5,954 nt of DNA, from positions 1 to 5,954 of the forward strand of contig CAZWFN010000245.1 of NCBI GenBank assembly GCA_964633205.1, given 5' to 3'. Positions 1 through 5,398 of this stretch are shown here, piece by piece (the first letter of the stretch is position 1; each line of letters begins with the position of its first letter). Source of the DNA: CAYVQE01 sp964633205 (GTDB lineage: Bacteria; Myxococcota; B64-G9). The translations under genes and the position numbers were made by a program. Under the pieces are notes generated by a model that was not told the origin of the DNA, made no database searches, and saw nothing but the letters and a program-made list of their open reading frames with translations.

Positions 1-54
1 TCTGTTGAGCGGGCCGTTGCGCGCTGCGGAAGGCTGGGATAGGCTTGCGGCATC

Positions 55-330
55 ATGGTGGCTGGCGACGAGAGGCCGGTCCGGCGCGGGGCGTGGAGCC
101 GGGGCTGGGTGATCGCTTATGCGCTGGTGGCGGCGCTGGTCAGCGGGCTGACCTGGACGCTGATCCGGCCGCAGCTGGTGTTGACCGACGGCGTGCCCAG
201 CGCCAGCGACCCCTTCACGCCCTTGGGCGTGGCGCTGGTCAACGTGCTGCTGGTGGTCGGCGCCTGGGTGCTGCTGGGGCTGGTGCACCTGGGCTTGGTG
301 CTCGGGCGGCGGCCGGACGGCGGCGGCTGA
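55..330 (+). CDS. Small two-helix inner-membrane protein, unknown function
   Basis: This 91-residue protein has a short basic N-terminus rich in Arg (residues 7-16). It then has a hydrophobic helix at about 18-37, a roughly 20-residue polar loop (PSASDP, 49-54), a second helix at about 57-84, and a basic C-terminus (GRRPDGGG). By the positive-inside rule both ends should be cytoplasmic and the loop periplasmic. I do not recognise the family. ATG 55 is the first ATG in frame. The Shine-Dalgarno signal is weak: a GGAAGG lies at 28-33 but is too far away. The gene is followed directly by two hairpins and then by a gene on the same strand, so the two may be co-transcribed. The regular codon pattern, with G or C in most third positions, and the clean helix-loop-helix topology favour a real gene over the overlapping frames. 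Confidence 0.6.
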   Translation: MVAGDERPVRRGAWSRGWVIAYALVAALVSGLTWTLIRPQLVLTDGVPSASDPFTPLGVALVNVLLVVGAWVLLGLVHLGLVLGRRPDGGG

Positions 331-337
331 AGCGGAG

Positions 338-362
338 GCCCCCGGCCCGCGGGTCCGGGGGC
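338..362 (+). terminator. GC-rich hairpin, possible terminator without U-tract
   Basis: Eight-base arms GCCCCCGG (338-345) and CCGGGGGC (355-362) are perfect reverse complements around a 9-base loop that itself contains the palindrome CCCGCGGG. It starts 8 bases after the stop of the small membrane protein. No T-run follows, so it would be an atypical intrinsic terminator, an RNA-stabilising 3' structure or a pause site. The structure is directly visible; the role is inferred. Confidence 0.4.
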
Positions 363-377
363 AAGAACACCGGATGG

Positions 378-396
378 GAAGCTCCGCGGGAGCTTC
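378..396 (+). promoter_or_regulatory. Perfect 8-bp stem, 3-base loop hairpin in the leader of the next gene
   Basis: GAAGCTCC (378-385) and GGAGCTTC (389-396) form a perfect stem with a GCG loop. It lies 15 bases after the first hairpin and ends 20 bases before the proposed GTG start at 417. It could be the second half of a double terminator or a structure in the 5' leader of the downstream gene. No T-run follows it. Confidence 0.4.
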
Positions 397-416
397 GGAA
401 CGAGGCGGGTGGTGCC

Positions 417-908
417 GTGCTGCGGTTGTCGATGTGGGATCGCTTCGACGAGGCGTTGCGGGTGGCGGCCGAGGTCGACCCGGATGCGCGGCTGGTGCGC
501 ATCCTGGGCATCGGGCTGCGCCGCGACGGCCGGGTGCAGCTGGGCGCGGCCGAGGACTACGCCTCGCGCTGGGAGTATGCTTTCCGCAACGACTTCGACG
601 GCCAGCGGCCGTCGCAGTGCTTGACCGTGCTCTACTGGCAAGACGGCGAGCAGCTGGTGGATCCGCGAGCGGGCAACGTCGGCCGCGGGCTCGAGATCTT
701 CGACGAGGAGCTGATCCCCGACCTGCTCGACTCCATCCCGCTGGCCGAGCGCTTCCAGCACAGCCCCGGCCACGAGCCGCTGGCCGGCAGCAGCGACGAT
801 CACATCGTCTACTTCATGCGCCGGCCGCTCGACCCGGTGGCCGCACTGCACAACTTCGCCGGCCAGCACCTGCTGCTCGACCCGCTGAGCGGCGAGGCGG
901 TGGGCTAG
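417..908 (+). CDS. Hypothetical acidic soluble protein, 163 aa
   Basis: No signal peptide or membrane helix is visible. The protein is acidic, with many Asp and Glu, and has a single Cys (residue 68). The N-terminal part looks helical (MWDRFDEALRVAAEVDPDAR). It is followed by strand-like alternation including GRVQLG, a WEYAF motif (52-56) and LTVLYW (69-74), then an acidic helix around FDEELIPDLLDSIP (95-108). I do not recognise a family. The start is uncertain: GTG 417 has GAGG at 402-405 about 11 bases upstream, while TTG 426 and ATG 432 have no visible ribosome binding site. The frame is open further upstream, but that stretch is occupied by the two hairpins and is probably not translated. 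The TAG stop at 906-908 overlaps the stop of the convergent lipoprotein gene. Confidence 0.65.
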   Translation: MLRLSMWDRFDEALRVAAEVDPDARLVRILGIGLRRDGRVQLGAAEDYASRWEYAFRNDFDGQRPSQCLTVLYWQDGEQLVDPRAGNVGRGLEIFDEELIPDLLDSIPLAERFQHSPGHEPLAGSSDDHIVYFMRRPLDPVAALHNFAGQHLLLDPLSGEAVG

Positions 909-2458
909 CCGGCGAAGTCGCGCCACAGCCACAGCCCGCCGGGCGTCAACAGGTCGGGCTCGGCGTCGCCGTCCACGTCGAGCACCGCAAAGGGCGCCGG
1001 CCAGCCGGCCATGCCCTCGGGCCGCGGACCGGCGTGCACCAGTCGGAAGCGGCCGGCGGCCGGGTCCCAGTCGTAGCGGCGCAGCACGGTCTGAGAGGAG
1101 TCCGCCAGATTGGCGATCCGGCTATCGAGCTGGATCAAAGTGGCTGCGCCCGGCCCTTGCGCCGCCACCAGTATCCCGGGCCGGGTGATGCCCCGGCTGC
1201 CCAGCGGATCCAGACCGCCGGCGCTGATGCGGTACATCGCCGGCGGTGCATCCAGCCGGCCGACGACCAGCCAGCGCTGGCCAGCCATGTCGAGCGTCTC
1301 GATCATCCAGGTGTTGCTGTCCTCGGCGGTGAGCGGTCCAGCGGGCTCGAAGCGGCCGTCGCCGCGGTTGCGGTAGATGCGATCGCGGTAATCCACCTGC
1401 GCGCCCTTGGTCAACCAGCCGGTGCCGGCGACCAGATCCAGATCGCCGTCGCCGTCGATGTCCGCCAGCGCCCCGCCGGTGCCGTCCAGGGCCTCGTCGT
1501 CCAGCACCCCGTCCGCCAGCAGGCGCAGCCGGCTGGCCTCGTTCAAGGCCACCCGCGGTGGGCTGTCGTCCATCATCAGCACCAGGTCGTCGTCGCCGTC
1601 GCCGTCCAGGTCGCCGGCCAGGATCTGCCAGATGCCGGGATCGTCGCTCAGCTCATTCGGCTGCGCGCCCGCCGCCTGCTCGGACGGGTCGGCCGCGTCG
1701 AGCTGCTGCAACAGCGTCCAGCGCCCGTCGGCCTGGCGCGCGCCCACCAACAGCGTGGCCCAGTCCGACCAGACCAGCTCGTCGCGGCCGTCGCCGTCCA
1801 GGTCGACCAGCAGCCCGCTCAACAGGATCTCCTGCTCCGCGGCCGGCAGCCCGACCAGCGCGGTCGTGTCCATCTCCAGGCCCCGCGCGCTGGGCACCAA
1901 GCTGCGCCGCAGCAGCTCGCCGTCGCCGCCGAAGCTGTAGGCATCGATGCCGCCATCGGCCCGCGGCTCGGTGAGCACCGGACACATCAGGCAGCGGCCC
2001 TCGGCGAAGGGCGCGTAGCCGGTGGCCGCGCTGGCGAACCAGCCGACCGGCCGGGCCGCATAGCGCGCCGAGCCGCCGTCCGCGGTGACGTCGCCGCAGC
2101 GGAAGCTCACCGCCAGCTCGCCCTCCCAGCCGCTGGGCACCGCCACCTCCAAGGACAGGTCATCGGTCGGCTGGCCGAGATCGTGGCTCTGGCCGATCAC
2201 CGCCACCTGCCGGCCGCCGAACAGCACCTGCGGCTGGCAGCGGACCAGCTCCGCGCAGTGAACCTCGATCTCTACCCGCTGGGTGGCCTCGGCGCGCGTG
2301 GTCGTCTGCGGAGAGAACTCCAGGTAGGGCTGGTCGCAGCTGTAGCTGTCTGACCCGCCCTGGCCATCTTCGCCGAAGCCCAATGAGAAATCGCAGGCTG
2401 TCATGCAGAACAGGCTGGTGGCGAGCAGGACGATCGGAAAGGCAACAGGGATACGCAT
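905..2458 (-). CDS. FG-GAP/VCBS repeat lipoprotein
   Basis: This 517-residue protein has a lipoprotein signal peptide: Arg at position 2, hydrophobic core at about 4-18, and lipobox MTAC with the lipidated Cys at 22. The +2 residue is Asp; in enterobacteria this retains lipoproteins in the inner membrane, and whether the rule holds here is unknown. Residues about 36-125 look like a beta-rich domain with paired cysteines (41, 68, 74, 121), and a CLMC pair lies at 156-159. Four calcium-loop motifs of the DxDGDGxxD type follow at about 219-226, 283-290, 333-340 and 494-502, the last degenerate (DVDGDAEPD). These mark FG-GAP/VCBS blades as in integrin-like beta-propellers. The blade between about 345 and 490 has lost its acidic loop. 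The start at ATG 2458 is supported by GGAGGT five bases upstream; the frame extends 27 residues further without support. The likely role is an extracytoplasmic, envelope-anchored binding protein. Its ligand is unknown. Confidence 0.88.
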   Translation of the reverse strand: MRIPVAFPIVLLATSLFCMTACDFSLGFGEDGQGGSDSYSCDQPYLEFSPQTTTRAEATQRVEIEVHCAELVRCQPQVLFGGRQVAVIGQSHDLGQPTDDLSLEVAVPSGWEGELAVSFRCGDVTADGGSARYAARPVGWFASAATGYAPFAEGRCLMCPVLTEPRADGGIDAYSFGGDGELLRRSLVPSARGLEMDTTALVGLPAAEQEILLSGLLVDLDGDGRDELVWSDWATLLVGARQADGRWTLLQQLDAADPSEQAAGAQPNELSDDPGIWQILAGDLDGDGDDDLVLMMDDSPPRVALNEASRLRLLADGVLDDEALDGTGGALADIDGDGDLDLVAGTGWLTKGAQVDYRDRIYRNRGDGRFEPAGPLTAEDSNTWMIETLDMAGQRWLVVGRLDAPPAMYRISAGGLDPLGSRGITRPGILVAAQGPGAATLIQLDSRIANLADSSQTVLRRYDWDPAAGRFRLVHAGPRPEGMAGWPAPFAVLDVDGDAEPDLLTPGGLWLWRDFAG

Positions 2459-2463
2459 CGGAC

Positions 2464-2469
2464 ACCTCC
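2464..2469 (-). promoter_or_regulatory. Shine-Dalgarno site of the FG-GAP lipoprotein gene
   Basis: The minus strand reads GGAGGT, then GTCCG, then ATG at 2458. This near-perfect anti-16S match with a 5-base spacer fixes the start of the lipoprotein at 2458 and places the signal peptide directly at the N-terminus. Confidence 0.8.
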
Positions 2470-2603
2470 AGGTTTTGACAAGCCTCACCGCAAAGCCCGT
2501 GCCAGCGATTTTTTTGAAGACAATCCAGGTCGTTGGCAATGCGCCGGGCCCCGTCCCCGGCCACTGCGGCGGTCACACTGTGAAGGCTGAGCACACCGGA
2601 TTA

Positions 2604-2647
2604 CAGACCTCCGTCCCTGCTTTCCCAGACCTCCGTCCCTGCTTTCC
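2604..2647. repeat. Two perfect tandem copies of a 22-bp repeat
   Basis: Copies at 2604-2625 and 2626-2647 are identical over 22 bases and abut with no spacer. Each starts with cagacctccgtccc and continues tgctttcc. The 14-base core recurs once more at 3214-3227 beyond the next gene, in the same orientation. With only two abutting units and no spacers it is not a CRISPR. Confidence 0.85.
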
Positions 2648-2719
2648 CGGACAGCGAAGACTTCCATCCGAGCAGCGCTGCCTGCTAGGCTCCGGAACGA
2701 GTCGAACCTGGCTGCGACC

Positions 2720-2724
2720 GGAGG
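2720..2724 (+). promoter_or_regulatory. Shine-Dalgarno site of the 158-aa gene
   Basis: GGAGG followed by CGAAA and ATG 2730. This decides the start, because the same frame is open a further 109 codons upstream through the repeat-bearing intergenic region. Confidence 0.75.
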
Positions 2725-2729
2725 CGAAA

Positions 2730-3206
2730 ATGGAAAACCCGGTGGACGAGAACATCGAGCTATCACGGCTGGCGGCGATGTCCGCCGCCGAGTTGGACGC
2801 CTTGTACTCCGAGCGCCGGCCCGCGGCCTGGCCGGCCGGGTGCGCCCGCGGCCGGCTGCTGGCCTGGGTGCCGGGCCCGGCAACGCGCCATCCGCTGTGG
2901 CGGCCGCTGCTGGCGGCCATGTTCCAGCTCAGCCCCTTCGGCCTGGACTACGACCGCCGCTGCTGGTTCTTCGGTCTGCGCCCCTTGTGCAGCGCGCATT
3001 TCGACATCAGCCTGGGCGCATCGCGCTGGCGTCCCGGCCCTTGCTACCGGCTGCACTACGACAGCTCCAGCCTGCCGCAGGCGGTACGCAACCGTCTCTA
3101 CGACGAGATCAAGCCCCTGACCCCCGACCTCGGCCTGGGCCTGGCCGGGCTGCACTTCAAGGGCCGCCCGGTGCCGGTGTTCTACTTCGCGCTGCAGCGG
3201 GTGTGA
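2730..3206 (+). CDS. 158-aa protein, possibly a distant GXWXG/DUF4334-type domain
   Basis: This is a cytoplasmic-looking protein without a signal peptide or clear membrane helix. The N-terminal 30 residues are helical and acidic (LSRLAAMSAAELDALYSER). Then come a GCARGRLLAW segment (37-46), a hydrophobic stretch (58-71), a DYDRRCWFFGLRP segment (73-85), an RLHYDSS strand (107-113), a YDEIKPLTPDLGLG segment (124-137) and a C-terminal strand FYFALQRV. The order 'GxxxGR ... aromatic core ... YD/DE ... PxLxLG ... YFxL' resembles small lipid- or polyketide-associated proteins of the GXWXG/DUF4334 kind. This is pattern memory, not a database hit, and I hold it loosely. The start is set by GGAGG five bases before the ATG. 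The gene is divergent from the lipoprotein gene, convergent with the low-GC gene, and bracketed by copies of the cagacctccgtccc box. Confidence 0.75.
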   Translation: MENPVDENIELSRLAAMSAAELDALYSERRPAAWPAGCARGRLLAWVPGPATRHPLWRPLLAAMFQLSPFGLDYDRRCWFFGLRPLCSAHFDISLGASRWRPGPCYRLHYDSSSLPQAVRNRLYDEIKPLTPDLGLGLAGLHFKGRPVPVFYFALQRV

Positions 3207-3213
3207 CCGAAGC

Positions 3214-3227
3214 CAGACCTCCGTCCC
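3214..3227. repeat. Third, isolated copy of the 14-bp repeat core
   Basis: cagacctccgtccc is identical to the first 14 bases of each 22-bp tandem unit at 2604-2647, in the same orientation, 7 bases after the stop of the 158-aa gene. After the core the sequence differs. Confidence 0.8.
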
Positions 3228-3260
3228 CCATTCGCACACGCAGGCGAGGCTCCAACTGAG

Positions 3261-3382
3261 GCCGCTGCAGAACCCGCCCACGCAGGTTAGATTCGTCCGG
3301 CAGGTGTCCGCCCTGCTCCGGGACGCACTTGCCGTCATTACACCGCCAACCCGGCAGGCACCTCAACCATTTCGGGCCCCAT
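3261..3382 (-). pseudogene. Possible frameshifted remnant of a cysteine-rich protein
   Basis: On the minus strand three adjoining short segments read like protein but in successive frames. ATG 3382 opens MGPEMVEVPAG (to 3350). Skipping one base (3349) gives WRCNDGKCVPEQ (3348-3313). Skipping one more base (3312, in a GGG run) gives ADTCRTNLTCVGGFCSG (3311-3261). The spacing of cysteines and the 'C-N-D-G-K-C-V-P' and 'C-V-G-G-F-C' patterns resemble secreted Cys-rich proteins. GPEMVEVPAG resembles the entry motif of formylglycine-generating-enzyme (SUMF1-like) domains. As it stands the frame stops after 14 codons. Two single-base lesions within 40 bases would explain the pattern. Chance remains possible because the segments are short. 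Confidence 0.3.
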
Positions 3383-3383
3383 C

Positions 3384-3399
3384 TTCTCCTCTTCTCCTC
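3384..3399 (-). repeat. Purine-rich direct repeat GAGGAGAA x2
   Basis: The minus strand reads GAGGAGAA twice in tandem immediately before ATG 3382. It would serve as a very strong Shine-Dalgarno for the 14-codon frame MGPEMVEVPAGLAV, or it may simply be a homopurine tract. Confidence 0.5.
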
Positions 3400-3499
3400 T
3401 TTCGACAGACACGTCAACTGGACCTACCCTTCTCGATCCGACACAACCGGTCACGCAGGCGCAGATGTCCAAGGGCCGCGACGGCGACTACATTCATGG

Positions 3500-5398
3500 T
3501 CACTCGTATACACTTGTCGAGAGCATCACCCTGTACTCGAATCCATCGAACAGCAGATTCTCCTCCGCTGTATCCACCGCGTTCTTCGGCGGCCTGACGA
3601 TCCTGCGGTCAAGCACCCAGCGACATCCGTCCGAGGTATCCACAAGGCGATTGAGGAACCCACGAAAGGAAACGGTCTCCGACCGGAGATCCTCAAGCAA
3701 TTTCAGGAGAGCTTCACTACCTATGTTCTCAAGGCATGATCCAAACCCGGCCACCTCTACCTGCCAAGAAAAGGCAGATGCGATGTGGGATATCAACTCA
3801 TCGGCTGTTCCCCTACTCGCGAGCAGCGCCCCACCCAGAATGTCTCCAATCGACCCCAATCCTTGAAGCTCATGGTTCATCAGGTATAACTGACTACGAC
3901 TGTCGAGGAACGGATATACATTGATTGATCTGCCTCTCCAACAGCCATAGGTGTAAACACCCGTTTGGCCGGTCATTCTCTCCAGGGCCTGCTTGAGCGT
4001 CATCCTCCCATCGATACTGACCGTTATGGTGTTCTCACAACGATCGGCTCCATCCACGCAACGCTGTTCATGGCTTTCGAAGTGGATAGGCACCCCATAG
4101 CTGCGACTCATTTCGTTCACCGCTCGGTCTACGGGAACACGAATGATATTGAAATCTCGAACTCGCGATAGGAACTCACAGGTTGCTGCGTTGCTCTTCG
4201 CCGACGACCCATCCTCTCGCTTCGAAGCAAGCAGACCATCTCTCACGTTGACTCCACATGAGTAGCTCAATCTCGAGGTGCGAACACACTCGCCACACGA
4301 AGGCACCAGGTCAGGCAGTATTCTAGAATACAAGCGAAAAGATGGGCGATGCGACGATTGCGAGCCTCTGCTGATACTATACCACGACTCGGCGGTCCAT
4401 GACATGCGTCCGGAAAGCTGGGCCGTCAACTCGTTCATCATCTGTCTTACCGATTTCTCCCGCTCGCCGAAGTTCAGATTTCTGTCTGTAAGGGCGAACA
4501 CACTGGTTTTCTCCGCATCCGAGGAGCAGCAACCACGGGTGGACCGAAGCAAGGATCCAAAAATGCGTATCTCCACCGGCCAGCCGGCCATACGCAGCTC
4601 GCGTGCGATCTTCGATCCCGCTGAGTTATAGTCACCTCTGAATGGAGCGGGGGGGCAAATTTTCTGATTCATGTAGTAATCTGTCGAGTTGACCAGGTAG
4701 GATGGAAGGACATTGATCATCCGACAGTCCCAGCTCATCCACGTATATTGATCGTTCGACTGCCTGGGAATCTCCGCCAACGCTTCGGTGAGGGAGCCCT
4801 GACCGATATCGACATCAACATCATACTGCTCGCGCCAGATTGACACGAAGCGATCATCGGACAAGTGACGAAATTCAGGCATCTTTTCAATTGAAATGGG
4901 CACTGAAAACCTATACATCAAGTAGTGAAGATAGTACTCCAGGGGGCCTGAGTAGCGAATACTTTTTTGGACCTCAGTGAGATTACTACAGGAGTATTCG
5001 CGTACGTCCGGTGTCGATCCCATGCCATTTTCCAGCAGAACCGGCTTCGATTGCGCATACAGCTCAGGCGGAATGACACTGCTCGGGGATTTGGCGCGGG
5101 TTGTGCTGCACCAGCATGCCGGTCGCGGTGTTTGCTGTACCGGCTTGCCAGTGATTGTGGCCGTAGGCCGCGCTGTGGAGATTGTGGGGCAAAGTAATTG
5201 GAAGACAAGAAGCACCGACCAACAGCATCGAATAGAGGTATTCTGCCATTCCCGCGAACGGCTTGCATTGGTTGCGCATATAATCTTGGTGGAACAGCAC
5301 AGCTCAAAGCGTTTGGCGCGTCTTTTACGGCACTGACTTGTCGGTGTTGCGGCGGTAGCCGCGATGTGAAGACGAGTTATCATCGTTATGGAATGCAT
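3500..5398 (-). CDS. Exported Cys-rich protein with duplicated STN/secretin-N0-like modules
   Basis: This 632-residue frame has no recognised symbol. A hydrophobic segment SVLLVFQLLCPTISTA (61-76) looks like a signal-peptide core with a possible cleavage after STA, then a Pro/Thr-rich linker. The body is two related halves. Residues about 151-231 pair with 420-496: SVPISIE versus GVPIHFE, LTEALAEI versus LKQALERM, CRMINVLP versus RSINVYP, and DYYMNQ versus LYLMNH. Residues about 257-345 pair with 530-603: FGSLL versus FGSCL, VRQMMNEL versus FRGFLNRL. Each module has the alpha/beta pattern of the STN (secretin and TonB short N-terminal) domain, which in known families mediates periplasmic protein contacts. 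Many cysteines suggest disulphides. No barrel or secretin domain follows. The start is uncertain: ATG 5398 overlaps the upstream gene by 13 bases, and ATG 5383 lies two bases after its stop. Neither has a clear Shine-Dalgarno, and both leave an unusually long pre-signal stretch, so a decayed or frameshifted 5' end is possible. Confidence 0.72.
   Translation of the reverse strand: MHSITMITRLHIAATAATPTSQCRKRRAKRFELCCSTKIICATNASRSREWQNTSIRCCWSVLLVFQLLCPTISTARPTATITGKPVQQTPRPACWCSTTRAKSPSSVIPPELYAQSKPVLLENGMGSTPDVREYSCSNLTEVQKSIRYSGPLEYYLHYLMYRFSVPISIEKMPEFRHLSDDRFVSIWREQYDVDVDIGQGSLTEALAEIPRQSNDQYTWMSWDCRMINVLPSYLVNSTDYYMNQKICPPAPFRGDYNSAGSKIARELRMAGWPVEIRIFGSLLRSTRGCCSSDAEKTSVFALTDRNLNFGEREKSVRQMMNELTAQLSGRMSWTAESWYSISRGSQSSHRPSFRLYSRILPDLVPSCGECVRTSRLSYSCGVNVRDGLLASKREDGSSAKSNAATCEFLSRVRDFNIIRVPVDRAVNEMSRSYGVPIHFESHEQRCVDGADRCENTITVSIDGRMTLKQALERMTGQTGVYTYGCWRGRSINVYPFLDSRSQLYLMNHELQGLGSIGDILGGALLASRGTADELISHIASAFSWQVEVAGFGSCLENIGSEALLKLLEDLRSETVSFRGFLNRLVDTSDGCRWVLDRRIVRPPKNAVDTAEENLLFDGFEYRVMLSTSVYE
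5023..5132. repeat. Imperfect direct repeat, copy B
   Basis: This segment shares with 5244-5348 several exact short blocks in the same order and nearly constant offset: TCGCGGTGTT/TCGGTGTT, TTTGGCGCG (5090-5098), TTGCGCATA (5051-5059) and TGCCATT (5023-5029). About two thirds of bases match by hand over the central 50. In this copy the minus strand reads IPPELYAQ in the frame of the large gene. Confidence 0.45.
5244..5348. repeat. Imperfect direct repeat, copy A
   Basis: Counterpart of 5023-5132, offset by 216-222 bases, with TTTGGCGCG at 5312-5320, TTGCGCATA at 5272-5280 and TGCCATT at 5244-5250. The minus strand here can read VPPRLYAQ, similar to IPPELYAQ in the other copy, but one base out of frame with the large gene. 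That suggests a decayed duplicate underlying the start of that gene. Confidence 0.45.

Larger units (their letters stand above)
2459..2729. other. Divergent intergenic region between the lipoprotein and the 158-aa gene
   Basis: These 271 bases separate two genes transcribed away from each other, so promoters for both should lie here. I see no convincing sigma-70 pair: a TTGACA at 2475-2480 on the plus strand has no -10 hexamer at the right distance. A T7 run lies at 2509-2515 (A7 on the minus strand). The most evident structure is the tandem repeat at 2604-2647. G+C is lower here than in the adjoining genes. Confidence 0.55.
3207..3499. other. Convergent intergenic region with coding-like debris
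   Basis: These 293 bases lie between the stops of the 158-aa gene and the low-GC gene. The region contains a third copy of the repeat core (3214-3227), a purine-rich tract on the minus strand (3384-3399), and short cysteine-rich coding-like stretches on the minus strand between about 3261 and 3382. I see no intrinsic terminator for either flanking gene. Confidence 0.5.

Noticed and set aside
117..932. 271-codon open frame on the minus strand
   Set aside because: Antisense to the two plus-strand genes. Its composition is that of a GC-rich complementary frame with no start signal or motif.
374..2353. 659-codon open frame on the plus strand
   Set aside because: It spans two genes and is antisense to the FG-GAP lipoprotein over most of its length. 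Its product is Ala/Arg/Gly/Gln-rich low-complexity sequence typical of a GC-rich shadow frame, while the opposite strand has a signal peptide, lipobox, calcium motifs and a Shine-Dalgarno.
2475..2503. TTGACA as a -35 element on the plus strand
   Set aside because: No -10-like hexamer at 16-18 bases (the sequence there is CGTGCC), and the site lies beside the ribosome binding site of the opposite gene.
2509..2515. T7 run as an intrinsic terminator
   Set aside because: No stem precedes it on the plus strand, and no gene ends upstream in that direction.
2604..2647. CRISPR array
   Set aside because: Two directly abutting units with no spacer between them, and no cas genes.
2403..2729. Upstream extension of the 158-aa gene by 109 codons
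   Set aside because: It crosses the tandem repeat and the signal peptide region of the divergent gene. A good ribosome binding site at 2720-2724 points to ATG 2730.
3329..3739. 136-codon plus-strand frame across the end of the low-GC gene
   Set aside because: No ribosome binding site or recognisable motif. It overlaps the minus-strand gene, whose internal duplication shows which frame is selected.
4918..5307. Minus-strand alternative frame over the 5' part of the low-GC gene
   Set aside because: It lacks the module pattern and has no plausible ending. Its only interest is the VPPRLYAQ echo, reported as part of the imperfect repeat.
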